Shown in pieces: positions 26,905 through 35,629 of a stretch of DNA of 55,721 nucleotides. The position numbers were made by a program, and so were the translations under genes. How positions within the stretch are numbered: the first letter of the stretch is position 1; every line of letters begins with the position of its first letter. The notes beneath the pieces are model-generated. The model had not been told where the DNA came from and did not search any database. It saw nothing but the letters and a program-made list of their open reading frames with translations. This stretch comes from Bacillota bacterium (lineage in GTDB: Bacteria; Bacillota_A; Clostridia; Christensenellales; Aristaeellaceae). The stretch is taken from positions 1 through 55,721 of the forward strand of contig JAEZSP010000057.1 of NCBI GenBank assembly GCA_023421735.1, in the 5' to 3' direction.

Positions 26905-28164
26905 ATGAAAAAGATTTTGGCGATCCTCGTGGCTCTGTGCTTGATGGTACCCGCGTTCGCGGTTGTCGGTCAGGCGGAGGATCAGAAGACCATCACCGTT
27001 TGGTGCTGGGATCCGGCGTTCAACATTTACTCGATGAACGAAGCGGTGAAGATCTATAAGGAGATCAACCCGAACGTGACGGTCAACGTTGTCGATATTG
27101 AAAGCGGAGATATTGAGACGATCCAGACCACATCCTTCATGTCCGGTGACACGAGCAATCTTCCGGACATCATCCTCATGCAGGACAATTCGGGCCAGAA
27201 GTTCCTTTCGAACTTTTCCCAGTATTATCTGCCGCTGGACAACTACATCGATTACACCCAGTTTGCAGCCTACAAGGTCGGCAACTTTACCTACGACGGA
27301 CAGCGCTACTGCGTGCCGTTTGACAACGGCGCTTCGGCGATGTTCCTGCGTACTGACATTCTTGCGGATGCCGGCTACACCCTCGCGGACGTGACCAACG
27401 TCACCTGGGACGAGCTGATCGAGATCGGCAAGGTCGTCAAGGAAAAGACCGGCAAGTACCTCCTCTCGACCACCACCGGCTACACCGATTTCGTCATGAT
27501 GATGACGCAGTCCATGGGCATGTGGTTCTTCGACGAGAACGGCGATCCGCAGATCAACAGCGATGTGTTCGTCGAAATCGTCAATCAGATTGCGCGTCTT
27601 GAGCAGTCCGGCATCGTGTACGAGGGCGTTGACTGGGCAGACTACATCTCGGGCTTCCAGTCCGGCAACTGCGCCGGCACCGTGAACGGTTGCTGGATCA
27701 TGGCGTCCATCGTGCTTTCCGAAGACCAGGCGGGTCTGTGGGGCATGACCACCACGCCGCGTCTGAGCCTGGACGGCTCCGTGAACTACTCCAGCCAAGG
27801 CGGTTCTTCCTGGTTGGTCATCCGCGGCGCGAACGAAGAAATCGCGGCCGACTTCCTTGCGAAGACGTTCGGCAGCTCCGTTGAGCTTTATCAGACCATC
27901 CTCCCCGCGACTTCCGCGATCGCGACGTATCTCCCGGCTGCGGGCGGCGAAGCATACGGCATTTCCGTGGACTTCTTCGGCGGCCAGAAGATCTTCGAGG
28001 ACATCCTGAACTACGCTTCCAACATCCCGGTTGTCAACTATGGCGTTTACAACTATGAGGCGCGCGATGCCATCATCGAGGCGCTGCAGGAAGTTCTCAA
28101 CGGCGCAGACGCGCAGTCGGCACTCGACACCGCACAGGAAAATCTCGAATTCGAGATGGAATAA
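26905..28164 (+). CDS. Extracellular solute-binding protein of a carbohydrate ABC importer
   Basis: The 419-residue protein has a signal peptide (KK, a hydrophobic core to about residue 21, then AFAVVGQAED) and a family 1 solute-binding fold (ITVWCWDPAFN, then LPDIILMQDNS and FDNGASAMFLRTDIL). It should bind sugars or oligosaccharides outside the cell and hand them to the two permeases downstream. The usual monoderm lipobox is missing: the only early cysteine (C12) is inside the hydrophobic core with leucine at -1, so type I cleavage looks more likely. GGAGGG precedes the ATG. The end of the gene contains a perfect 16-bp palindrome (28142-28157). Confidence 0.93.
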   Translation: MKKILAILVALCLMVPAFAVVGQAEDQKTITVWCWDPAFNIYSMNEAVKIYKEINPNVTVNVVDIESGDIETIQTTSFMSGDTSNLPDIILMQDNSGQKFLSNFSQYYLPLDNYIDYTQFAAYKVGNFTYDGQRYCVPFDNGASAMFLRTDILADAGYTLADVTNVTWDELIEIGKVVKEKTGKYLLSTTTGYTDFVMMMTQSMGMWFFDENGDPQINSDVFVEIVNQIARLEQSGIVYEGVDWADYISGFQSGNCAGTVNGCWIMASIVLSEDQAGLWGMTTTPRLSLDGSVNYSSQGGSSWLVIRGANEEIAADFLAKTFGSSVELYQTILPATSAIATYLPAAGGEAYGISVDFFGGQKIFEDILNYASNIPVVNYGVYNYEARDAIIEALQEVLNGADAQSALDTAQENLEFEME

Positions 28165-28182
28165 CCCACAAACGATACGCGG

Positions 28183-28308
28183 GCGAAGGCGCTTCGCGTG
28201 AACGGGTTGGACGGGGGTATTTTCCCCCGTCCGGCTCGGATGGCGCCATATGGGCGGATGCCTTTGGTGCACAAACAATGGTGAGCGGCCGCGCGTGCGA
28301 CCGCTTTT
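28183..28308 (+). terminator. Three hairpins between binding protein and permeases (attenuation/processing)
   Basis: GCGAAG/CTTCGC (28183-28197), GGACGGGGG/CCCCCGTCC around TATTTT (28209-28232) and AGCGG/CCGCT followed by TTTT (28284-28308) fill the gap. Such structures typically keep binding-protein mRNA more abundant than permease mRNA. Confidence 0.7.
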
Positions 28309-28329
28309 CAAGGACAGAGGGGGAGCAAA

Positions 28330-29286
28330 ATGCAAAAGACCATCGCTCCGAACAAGGCCGGCCTGCAGGCGCGTACGCAGCGCAACGGCTGGTGGTTCAT
28401 CGCGCCGGCAACGATTCTCATTATCATGCTGGCGTTTTACCCCATGATCGAGGCATTTATATATTCGCTGCAGCAGGGAAAGGGCGATGCGCTGAGATTT
28501 GGCGATTATTCGTCCGTCACCGAGCTCTTTCAAAATTCGGAGAGCACGGGTCAGGCTGTCAATGAATTGTTTTATAACTATATTCGGCTGTTTACGAAGG
28601 ACGCAAAGTTTAAGGAGGCATTATCGAACACCTTCTTTTATCTGATTGTCCAGGTGCCGATCATGCTGCTCACCGCGCTCGTGCTCGCGAGTTTACTGAA
28701 CAACAAAAAGCTAACCATGAAGGGCGTTTATCGAACGGCGATTTTTTTGCCGTGCGCGACTTCGCTGGTCAGCTGTGCCATTATATTCAAGCAGCTCTTT
28801 TCAAATTCCGGCTTTATCAACTCAGTCCTTCTCAATTTGAGTTTGATTGATCAGCCAATCAAGTTTCTAACCCAGAACGCCACCGCCAAGTACATCATCA
28901 TTCTCACGATGCTGTGGCGCTGGACGGGTTATAACATGATCTTTTACCTCGCGGGGCTTCAGAACATCGACCCCGGCATTTACGAGGCTGCAAAGATCGA
29001 CGGCGCGAGTGCGTATCAGCGGTTTACAAAGATCACGCTGCCGCTTCTCAAGCCCATCATCCTCATGACGACGATCCTCTCGACCAACGGAACACTCCAG
29101 TTGTTTGATGAGGTTCAAAATATGACGAACGGCGACTTTAAGACCATTACGCTCTCGAAGTATATTTATCAGCTGACATTCGAGGGTACGCCGCGTTTCG
29201 GTTATGCGGCGGCGATTTCTTACGTGATTTTGATCCTGGTCGCCGTGCTCGCGCTCATACAGCTGAAGGTTGGTGATTCCAAGTGA
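28330..29286 (+). CDS. Sugar ABC transporter permease (MalF/UgpA type)
   Basis: The 318-residue membrane protein has six predicted segments and the cytoplasmic EAA loop that docks the ATPase (EAAKIDGASAYQRFTKITLPLLKP, near residue 215). The long first periplasmic loop (residues 45-95) is typical of MalF/UgpA-like subunits. AGAGGGGGAG lies upstream of the ATG. The next permease starts inside its stop codon. No ATP-binding subunit is encoded here, so a shared MsmK-type ATPase elsewhere is likely. Confidence 0.93.
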   Translation: MQKTIAPNKAGLQARTQRNGWWFIAPATILIIMLAFYPMIEAFIYSLQQGKGDALRFGDYSSVTELFQNSESTGQAVNELFYNYIRLFTKDAKFKEALSNTFFYLIVQVPIMLLTALVLASLLNNKKLTMKGVYRTAIFLPCATSLVSCAIIFKQLFSNSGFINSVLLNLSLIDQPIKFLTQNATAKYIIILTMLWRWTGYNMIFYLAGLQNIDPGIYEAAKIDGASAYQRFTKITLPLLKPIILMTTILSTNGTLQLFDEVQNMTNGDFKTITLSKYIYQLTFEGTPRFGYAAAISYVILILVAVLALIQLKVGDSK

Positions 29287-30236
29287 CCGAAAATAATTTG
29301 AAGCGCAATAAAAAGCACATCTCAGGCGCGACCGTTGCGACGCACATCGTCCTGATCGTCTTTTCCCTGATTTCGGTGTTTCCGTTTTACTGGATCGTGG
29401 TGTCGTCCACGAACACCTCAAACGATGTTGTGCAGGCGCGTCTCTATCCCGGGACGAATCTCGGCGCCAATCTGTATGGACTCGTGACCGATAATCAAAA
29501 TCTCGATCTCACGTTCATGGGAAGCAGCGACGAAACCGAGGCGGATCCGACCGCAACGAAGGTCGACTCCATCTGGCAGTTTTTGAGTATCATTGGGTCT
29601 TCAAAGATTGTGACCGCGTTCTGGAACTCGCTGCGCAATACGCTGCTGATCACGGCTGGCTCGTTGCTCGTCTCGTCCGCAGCAGGTTATGCGTTTGTGG
29701 TATACCGGTCAAAGGGCAAGGAGTTTGTCATGAAGCTCATCATGCTTTCCATGATGATTCCAGCAGCGGCGACATTGGTTCCACTGTTCCGCATGTTTTC
29801 GAAGATCGGGATGACGAACAATTACTGGGGCGTCGTGATCCCTGCGTTTTCGACTGCGTTTTTGATCTTTATGTTCCGTCAAGGCGCGCAGTCGTTCCCG
29901 CGCGAGCTGATTGAGGCATCGCGCATCGACGGATTGAGCGAGTTTGGCATTTTCACGCGGGTTTTCATGCCCGTCATGAAGCCAACCTACTCCGCCGCCG
30001 CGACTGTTACGTTTATGAACTCGTGGAATTCCTACCTCTGGCCGTTGGTCATATTGGCCGCGAACCCCAAAAATCACACCATGCCCATGTACATCTCAAA
30101 CCTTATGGGCGGTTATGTGCTGAATTTTGGACAGATTATGCTCGCGGTGACCATTACCACCATTCCAACCGTCATTATCTTCTTCCTGCTTCAGAAAAAT
30201 TTCGTCGAAGGCATTCTGGGTTCGGTAAAACAGTAG
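29283..30236 (+). CDS. Sugar ABC transporter permease (MalG/UgpE type)
   Basis: The 317-residue membrane protein pairs with the upstream permease. It has six segments, an EAA loop (EASRIDGLSEFGIFTRVFMPVMKP) and a C-terminus ending soon after the last segment, as in MalG. A 40-residue hydrophilic insertion after the first segment (about residues 55-100) is longer than usual. The start is a GTG overlapping the previous stop (GTGA), so the two permeases are translationally coupled. Confidence 0.93.
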   Translation: MTENNLKRNKKHISGATVATHIVLIVFSLISVFPFYWIVVSSTNTSNDVVQARLYPGTNLGANLYGLVTDNQNLDLTFMGSSDETEADPTATKVDSIWQFLSIIGSSKIVTAFWNSLRNTLLITAGSLLVSSAAGYAFVVYRSKGKEFVMKLIMLSMMIPAAATLVPLFRMFSKIGMTNNYWGVVIPAFSTAFLIFMFRQGAQSFPRELIEASRIDGLSEFGIFTRVFMPVMKPTYSAAATVTFMNSWNSYLWPLVILAANPKNHTMPMYISNLMGGYVLNFGQIMLAVTITTIPTVIIFFLLQKNFVEGILGSVKQ

Positions 30237-30338
30237 CGGTAGGGGATGGACGCTGTTCCCAAATTCGTCGGCATGCAGGCGGGTTTAGGGACAATATCTC
30301 CTTGCCGATCGGGTTGACATTCATTGATATTCTGCCAT

Positions 30339-30371
30339 CGTCGTCCCGGGGATTCGTGTCCCGGGACGACG
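30339..30371. terminator. Strong hairpin after the importer operon
   Basis: CGTCGTCCCGGG and CCCGGGACGACG enclose a 9-nt loop. It resembles the hairpin at 10907-10938 in its GTCCCGGG core and in the following GCG..TTTGC. It is not followed by a T-run, so a terminator or a dispersed repeat are both possible. Confidence 0.6.
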
Positions 30372-30422
30372 CGTTTGCATACGGCGGCGCCGGGTTTTCG
30401 CTGTGGGAAAAGAGGGGGGCAT

Positions 30423-31328
30423 ATGGATTTTTTTGACATCAACCAAATGAAGGGATTTTGGATCGGAAGTGCGCAGGATGCCCAGGCGATGACGGGTGTG
30501 ACCGTCGTGATCGCCGAAGGCGGCGCGCGCGGCGGCGTGGATATCAGCGGCGGCGGGCCGGCTTCACGTGAGACGCCGCTGTTATTGCCGCTGACTGCCG
30601 ATAACCCGATCAATGCGATCGTGCTTTCCGGTGGGTCGGCGTTTGGGCTCGCTGCAGCGGACGGTGTGATGCGCTACCTCGAAGAACATGGGATCGGCTA
30701 TGAGACGGGGTATGCAAAGGTACCGTTGGTGGCGCAGTCTTGCATTTATGATCTCGGTATCGGTTCGAAATCGGTGCGCCCGGATGCGGCGATGGGCTAT
30801 GCGGCATGCGTGGATGCGGAAAAGCGCGCGCAAACGTCCGGCGCAGTGGGCGCAGGCACGGGTGCGACGGTGGGGAAGATCGGCGGCATGTCGACTGCGG
30901 AAAAGTCCGGACTCGGGCTTTGTGCCGCGCGGCTTGGCGCGCTCGAGGTGGGCGCGGTGGCCGTGGTCAATGCGCTGGGCGACGTATTCGACTTTGAAAC
31001 GGGTGAAAAGGTCGCGGGTTTGAAGGGCGCGCGCGCAGAGGATGCGCTGTATCGCTTCAAGGCGCCGACCGATTTGTTTACGGGGAACACGACCATATCC
31101 TGCATCATCACAAACGCACAGCTTTCAAAGGCAGACTGCGCAAAGGTCGCGGCAATGGCACGCGCCGCTTATGCGCGTTGCATTTCTCCGGTCGGGACGA
31201 TGGCGGACGGCGATACCATCTATGCACTTGCAAATGGCACGGTGCCTGCGGACGTCAATGTGGTCGGCACGCTTGCTGCGCACATTCTTGCGCGTGCAAT
31301 CCGCGAAGCTGTATGCTATAATAGTTAA
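30423..31328 (+). CDS. P1 (DmpA/BapA-type) family aminopeptidase
   Basis: The 301-residue protein fits the P1/DmpA self-processing peptidase family: LSGGSAFGLAAADGVM, GAVGAGTGATVGK, and an NTTISCIITNA segment that in this family lies at the autocleavage site producing the N-terminal nucleophile. Which residue is the nucleophile here is not certain. Members cleave N-terminal D- or beta-amino acids. The ATG at 30423 has GAGGGGGG close upstream; longer readings run through the hairpin. It is 22 bases before the DppA-like gene, so the two probably act together. Confidence 0.87.
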   Translation: MDFFDINQMKGFWIGSAQDAQAMTGVTVVIAEGGARGGVDISGGGPASRETPLLLPLTADNPINAIVLSGGSAFGLAAADGVMRYLEEHGIGYETGYAKVPLVAQSCIYDLGIGSKSVRPDAAMGYAACVDAEKRAQTSGAVGAGTGATVGKIGGMSTAEKSGLGLCAARLGALEVGAVAVVNALGDVFDFETGEKVAGLKGARAEDALYRFKAPTDLFTGNTTISCIITNAQLSKADCAKVAAMARAAYARCISPVGTMADGDTIYALANGTVPADVNVVGTLAAHILARAIREAVCYNS

Positions 31329-31350
31329 AACACATGAAGGGATGACGCGA

Positions 31351-32151
31351 ATGAAAAAAATATTTCTATCTGCGGACATTGAAGGAACCTGTGGGATCAT
31401 CCATTGGGATGAAACGGAAAAAACGAAGCCGGACTATGCACCCTATGCCCGTCAGATGACGCGCGAGGTCGCCGCGGCGTGCCAGGGCGCGCTCGTGGGC
31501 GGCGCGGATGAAGTGTTGGTTAAGGATGCGCACGATTCCGCGCGCAACATCGACGCGGAGCAGTTGCCCCGTAAGACGCGCCTTTTGCGTGGATGGGCGC
31601 AGGATTTGTGCAGCATGATGGTCGGGATGACCGAGGAGCACAGGGGCGTGATCTTCACGGGCTATCACTCCGCCGCCGGAATCGACGGGAATCCGCTTTC
31701 GCACACCATGAACACGAAAAACGTTTGGGTCAAGATCAACGGCGAATTGGCGAGCGAGCTGCACATCAATGCGCTTTATGCCGCGACGCTTGGCGTGCCA
31801 ATTTTGATGGTGGCCGGCGACAAGGCGCTCTGCGACTGGATGACCGCCGTCAATCCGAACGTACTGACCGTTCCGGTCAAGGAAGGCATCGGGCGCGCTT
31901 CGCTCTCAATCCACCCCGACGAAGCGGTCGATCGCATCCGTGCAACCGCCGAAAAGGCCATGCTGCTCGATCCCGAAAGCTGCATGTTCCCGCTGCCCGA
32001 GCACTACGTGGCGGAGATCTGCTTCCGCGAGCATGCCTCGGCACGCAGCGCGCGCCTTTATCCCGGCGTCGTACAGACCGATTCCCGCACCGTCAAGTTT
32101 GAATCCGACGATTACATAGAGGTGCTTCGCTTCTTTTACTTCTGTTTGTAA
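31351..32151 (+). CDS. dppA: M55 family D-aminopeptidase (DppA type)
   Basis: The 266-residue protein matches zinc D-aminopeptidase DppA: FLSADIEGTCG supplies the aspartate and glutamate ligands, VKDAHDSARN and FTGYHSAAG supply histidines, and SHTMNTKNVWVKING is the conserved central block. DppA releases N-terminal D-Ala from peptides such as D-Ala-D-Ala, a cell-wall recycling role. I prefer the ATG at 31351 with GAAGGG at a proper distance; the ATG at 31342 abuts that site. It lies next to a P1-family peptidase of overlapping specificity. Confidence 0.92.
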   Translation: MKKIFLSADIEGTCGIIHWDETEKTKPDYAPYARQMTREVAAACQGALVGGADEVLVKDAHDSARNIDAEQLPRKTRLLRGWAQDLCSMMVGMTEEHRGVIFTGYHSAAGIDGNPLSHTMNTKNVWVKINGELASELHINALYAATLGVPILMVAGDKALCDWMTAVNPNVLTVPVKEGIGRASLSIHPDEAVDRIRATAEKAMLLDPESCMFPLPEHYVAEICFREHASARSARLYPGVVQTDSRTVKFESDDYIEVLRFFYFCL

Positions 32152-32187
32152 AATCCAGATCTTGATATTGAGGTCCGTGTCAGTTTG

Positions 32188-32289
32188 CAGGGTCACACTC
32201 GTCCGCTTGCCCTTGATCTCCTGGTCTGCGAAGAGAATCCTGTTCGCAGGAGAGTAGACCACGGGGAGCGGGTGGGTGGTGTGACCCTG
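32188..32289. repeat. 102-bp segment bounded by 11-bp inverted repeats
   Basis: CAGGGTCACAC (32188-32198) and GTGTGACCCTG (32279-32289) bound a segment in the 194-base gap between the converging dppA and dapH genes. With a one-base bulge the arms extend to TTTG(A)CAGGGTCACAC. No gene is supported; a short open minus-strand frame runs through it. It could be a long-range hairpin or a small non-autonomous element. Confidence 0.5.
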
Positions 32290-32345
32290 TCAAAATGCAG
32301 CGCCCCGGGGCATGAAACGCCGGGACGCAAAGCGGTATTATTTGG

Positions 32346-33038
32346 TTACAGTTCCCGGAGCGCGTCAAGGAGAAGCGTTTTCTCGGCGGTACCGGCGTCC
32401 TTGTTTTTGATGAAGCGCGCCGGGACACCTGCAACGACGGTGCCGGGCGCAACATCCGATATGACGACGCTTCCTGCGGCGACGACCGCACCTTCGCCGA
32501 TGCGCACGCCTTCGATCACCACGGCATTGGCGCCGATGAGGACATGATCCTCGACGACGACGGGTTTTGCGGAAGGGGGTTCGACGACGCCCGCGAGAAC
32601 AGCGCCTGCGCCGATGTGGCAGTGCGCGCCGACGGTTGCACGTCCACCGAGGACCACGCCCATGTCGATCATGGTGTCGTGACCGACGACCGCACCGATG
32701 TTGATGATCGCACCCATCATGATGACGGCGCGGTCGCCAATTTCGACCATGTCGCGGATGATTGCACCGGGTTCAATGCGCGCGTTGACGGCGCGCAAAT
32801 CGAGAAGTGGCATCGCGCTGTTGCGGCGGTCGTATTCCACCTCGAGTTCGACGATTGCGTCCCGATTGGCATCGATCACTGCGGCAATATCCGCCCAATC
32901 GCCGAAGACAATGCAATCGGGCGCACCGAACACCTTGCAGTTTGGAAATGCAACCGTGCGCGTGAGCTTCAGATACGCCTTGACAGGCGTCCTTTTTTTC
33001 GCGTCGTGAATAAATTTGATGATCTCGTATGCGTCCAT
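32346..33038 (-). CDS. dapH: Tetrahydrodipicolinate N-acetyltransferase
   Basis: The 230-residue protein has an N-terminal alpha/beta part ([22 protein letters not shown]) and a left-handed beta helix of hexapeptide repeats from about residue 85 ([20 protein letters not shown]). This is the DapH layout. It acetylates tetrahydrodipicolinate, the committed step of the acetylase branch of lysine/diaminopimelate synthesis. AAGGAGG precedes the ATG at 33038. It is the last gene of the leftward dapA-dapB-dapH operon, 10 bases after dapB. Confidence 0.95.
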   Translation of the reverse strand: MDAYEIIKFIHDAKKRTPVKAYLKLTRTVAFPNCKVFGAPDCIVFGDWADIAAVIDANRDAIVELEVEYDRRNSAMPLLDLRAVNARIEPGAIIRDMVEIGDRAVIMMGAIINIGAVVGHDTMIDMGVVLGGRATVGAHCHIGAGAVLAGVVEPPSAKPVVVEDHVLIGANAVVIEGVRIGEGAVVAAGSVVISDVAPGTVVAGVPARFIKNKDAGTAEKTLLLDALREL

Positions 33039-33048
33039 GCCGTCCTCC

Positions 33049-33768
33049 TTATAGATCGAAAATATCGTCCATCGTGTAAAAGCCCTTTGGCGCAGTCACC
33101 ATCGAACGTGCCGCGCGTACCGCACCGCGGGCAAAGATCATGCGGCTGACGGCGGTGTGCTTGAGTTCGATCTCCTCATCGGTACCGAGGAATAGAACCG
33201 CATGCTCGCCCGCCGCATTCCCCCCGCGCACCGCGCTTACGCCAATCTCGTGTCCACGCGCGCCCGTTAGGCCTTGCCGTCCGAACACGTGGCGATAGCT
33301 GTTCGCGGGATCTACGGCGGAAAGGAGTGCTTTTGCCGTGCCGCTGGGCGCATCCGCCTTTTGGTTATGGTGTTTTTCGACGATCTCGCAGTCGAAGCCG
33401 GATGGCATGAGCGCCTCGGCAAGCGTCGCGGCCGCGCGCTTGACCACCGCGACGCCCAAGGAGTAGTTCGCGGAATACATGACCGGTGCGAATGCCGATG
33501 CGGTCTTCAGATACGCGACCTGCTCGTCGGTGTAGCCTGTCGTGCCCACGACGAGCGCGCAGCCTGTCTCCTTCGCATAATCGACCATATTCTGAAGATT
33601 CCCCGGATAGGAAAAATCCACGATGACGTCGATATCGCCCGGCACGTCCTGCGGCCGTCCGAACAACCCCGGATGCACCGCGCCTGCGATCTTCATGTCC
33701 GGATATTCCGCCATCGCCTGTTCGATATTCCTGCCCATCCGGCCATATCCCTGTAAAATGATATTCAT
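33049..33768 (-). CDS. dapB: 4-hydroxy-tetrahydrodipicolinate reductase
   Basis: The 239-residue protein starts with the nucleotide-binding loop ([12 protein letters not shown]) and carries the catalytic signature [15 protein letters not shown], with the conserved histidine and lysine. [11 protein letters not shown] and the C-terminal [11 protein letters not shown] are also characteristic. It reduces hydroxytetrahydrodipicolinate with NAD(P)H. Its ATG overlaps the dapA stop (ATGA), so translation is coupled to the upstream gene. Confidence 0.96.
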   Translation of the reverse strand: MNIILQGYGRMGRNIEQAMAEYPDMKIAGAVHPGLFGRPQDVPGDIDVIVDFSYPGNLQNMVDYAKETGCALVVGTTGYTDEQVAYLKTASAFAPVMYSANYSLGVAVVKRAAATLAEALMPSGFDCEIVEKHHNQKADAPSGTAKALLSAVDPANSYRHVFGRQGLTGARGHEIGVSAVRGGNAAGEHAVLFLGTDEEIELKHTAVSRMIFARGAVRAARSMVTAPKGFYTMDDIFDL

Positions 33769-34637
33769 GCGTCCAGCACCTTCATTGCCTTGACGAGTGT
33801 TTCGCGGTTCTGGTCGTCCATCTCGCACAACGGCATCCGGTAACCGCCGACTGCGAGACCCATGACGTTCATGGCTTCCTTGACGGGGATGGGGTTGACC
33901 TCGATGAACAGCGCGTTGATGAGGTTGAGGTATTTGAGTTGAATGTCTCGCGCGCCGCGGATATCGCCCGCGAACCACTTTTCACAGATGGTGTGCGTTT
34001 CGCGCGGGCATATATTTGCGAACACGCTGATGACGCCGGATGCACCCAGAGAGAGCAGAGGAACGATCATGTCGTCATTCCCGGACATCATGAAAAAGTC
34101 GTCCCGCAGGAGATTACCGATCTTTGCCGCATAGGAAATGGAACCGCTTGCCTCCTTGATGCCCACGATATTCCTGTGCTTCGAGAGCGCATCGACGCAC
34201 GATACGGAGAGTGCGCAGCCCGTGCGTCCCGGCACGTTGTAGAGGATCATCGGCGTGTTGACCGCGTCCGCGATCGTTGCGAAATGGCGATACATGCCTT
34301 TTTCATTGGCCTTGTTGTAATAGGGGGTAATGACCAATATGCCATCCACGCCCATTGCCGCATAGGTGCGGCTCTTCATGAGCGCGGTCTCGGTCGAGTT
34401 GGAGCCGCTGCCTGCGATCACGGGGATCTTGCCGCCGACCGCATCCATTACGGTGCGAATGACCAAATCGTCCTCTTCGTGGGAAAGGGTGGACGATTCG
34501 CCGGTCGTGCCGAGCGCGACGATGCCGTCGGTTCCGCTCTCGAGATGCCAAAGGCACAATTCCCGCAGCTTTTCAACGTTTACCGTGCCGTCCGGGTGAA
34601 ATGGGGTGATGAGCGCCACATAACTTCCTTGGAACAC
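33765..34637 (-). CDS. dapA: 4-hydroxy-tetrahydrodipicolinate synthase
   Basis: The 290-residue TIM-barrel enzyme has the class I aldolase features of DapA: GTTGESSTL (threonine of the proton relay), MILYNVPGRTG (tyrosine) and IVGIKEASG (Schiff-base lysine). It condenses pyruvate with aspartate semialdehyde, the first step of the DAP pathway. The best start is the GTG at 34637 (VFQGSYVALITPF) with GAGGAGG 7 bases upstream. It is the first gene behind the lysine riboswitch and its terminator, which should switch it off when lysine is abundant. Confidence 0.95.
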   Translation of the reverse strand: MFQGSYVALITPFHPDGTVNVEKLRELCLWHLESGTDGIVALGTTGESSTLSHEEDDLVIRTVMDAVGGKIPVIAGSGSNSTETALMKSRTYAAMGVDGILVITPYYNKANEKGMYRHFATIADAVNTPMILYNVPGRTGCALSVSCVDALSKHRNIVGIKEASGSISYAAKIGNLLRDDFFMMSGNDDMIVPLLSLGASGVISVFANICPRETHTICEKWFAGDIRGARDIQLKYLNLINALFIEVNPIPVKEAMNVMGLAVGGYRMPLCEMDDQNRETLVKAMKVLDA

Positions 34638-34689
34638 TTGAATTCCTCCTCGCGTCTTCGGGCACCGTTGCCCTGATGCGGGACGAATG

Positions 34690-34721
34690 AAAAAATCAGA
34701 CGCCCCGTTGCGAGGCGTCTG
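34690..34721 (-). terminator. Riboswitch-controlled terminator before dapA
   Basis: On the minus strand CAGACGCC and GGCGTCTG form an 8-bp stem followed by A and six T. It lies between the lysine aptamer and the dapA ribosome site, so it is the expression platform. Confidence 0.9.
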
Positions 34722-34744
34722 CTTATTTATCCATGCGATGGAAT

Positions 34745-34917
34745 GGAAGCAAGCGCCTCTGCTTTCCTTGAAAGCAGGAATATTGCGGATATTCTCTCGC
34801 AATCTCACGCCCGTCCAGTGCCCCGAACATGCGTTCGGCGATGATTACCTTTCCCGACGTTCACGGAATGCCTTCTCCCGTCGGTACTCTGACGCATCGC
34901 AACCTCTATGCCTTTTC
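34745..34917 (-). promoter_or_regulatory. Lysine riboswitch (L-box)
   Basis: The minus strand carries the L-box conserved blocks in order: GGCATAGAGGTTGCGA, AGAGTACC, GGGAGAAGGCATTCCGTGAA, GGGAAAGG, ATCGCCGAA, CTGG, and a closing hairpin CTGCTTTC/GAAAGCAG followed by AGGCGCTTGC. Order and spacing match the B. subtilis lysC aptamer. A terminator follows 24 bases later, ahead of dapA, so lysine binding should stop transcription of dapA-dapB-dapH. Ends are approximate. Confidence 0.95.
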
Positions 34918-34919
34918 CC

Positions 34920-34948
34920 ATTATACCAGCTTCGCATGCATCCGTAAA
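34920..34948 (-). promoter_or_regulatory. Promoter of the dap operon
   Basis: On the minus strand TTTACG (34948-34943) and TATAAT (34925-34920) are 17 bases apart, and TATAAT immediately precedes the aptamer. Confidence 0.75.
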
Positions 34949-34972
34949 GGGGGATAAATGTTGATTTTCAGG

Positions 34973-35620
34973 TCACTTTTCCATCAATTTCAAGACGTCT
35001 TTTTGTCCGCCGGCGATGAGAATATGTTCGTCGTCTGCGAAAACATGGCTCGCGTCGACCATGGGGGTGACGTGTGTGCCGTATTTAATGCCGATGATAT
35101 TGACATTATAGCGCGTGCGAACCTTCATTTCGTTGACCGTGTGCCCGATCCAGGCGGCGGGCGGTGTGGTTTCGAAGATGGCATATTCCGGCGTGAGCTC
35201 GATGTAGTCGAATGCATTTTTTGCGCTGTATTTGATCGCCGTGCGATAGGCCATGTCGCGCTCGGGATGGATGACCGCATCCGCGCCGATTTTCAGGAGA
35301 AACTTGGCGTGCATTTCGCGGTCGGTTTTTGATACGACCATGTGCGCACCCGCTTCCTTGAGAAGCGATGTAATTTCCAGCGAGGATTGGAAGTTATCAG
35401 AAATGCAGACGAAGCAGATATCAAAATTGCGCACGCCCAGCGAACGCACGACCTCCTCGTCCATACAATCCCCAATGTGCGCGGCAGTGACGTCCGGCAT
35501 CACGCGGTTGACCGCCGCTTCGTCACGATCGACGACCATGACCTCATTGCCGAGTTCCCCGAGCTTTGTCGCGAGGTGTCTTCCGAACCGACCCAAACCG
35601 ATGACAAGCATTGAACGCAT
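34973..35620 (-). CDS. ktrA: Potassium uptake regulatory subunit KtrA/TrkA
   Basis: The 215-residue protein has an N-terminal RCK domain with the nucleotide loop VIGLGRFGRHLA and an acidic residue at the end of the second strand (VVDRDE), followed by a C-terminal RCK_C domain (from about residue 135). It forms the ring that gates the KtrB channel in response to ATP, ADP or c-di-AMP. Two starts are possible: ATG at 35620 or the GTG at 35629, directly after the ktrB stop. I chose the ATG because GGATAGGTG lies at a good distance. Confidence 0.92.
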   Translation of the reverse strand: MRSMLVIGLGRFGRHLATKLGELGNEVMVVDRDEAAVNRVMPDVTAAHIGDCMDEEVVRSLGVRNFDICFVCISDNFQSSLEITSLLKEAGAHMVVSKTDREMHAKFLLKIGADAVIHPERDMAYRTAIKYSAKNAFDYIELTPEYAIFETTPPAAWIGHTVNEMKVRTRYNVNIIGIKYGTHVTPMVDASHVFADDEHILIAGGQKDVLKLMEK

Positions 35621-35629
35621 GAAATTCAC

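Noticed and set aside
32155..32262. A short minus-strand open frame between dppA and dapH that looks protein-like
   Set aside because: It has no ribosome site, runs into the antisense of dppA, and no family is recognised; kept only as part of the inverted-repeat segment.
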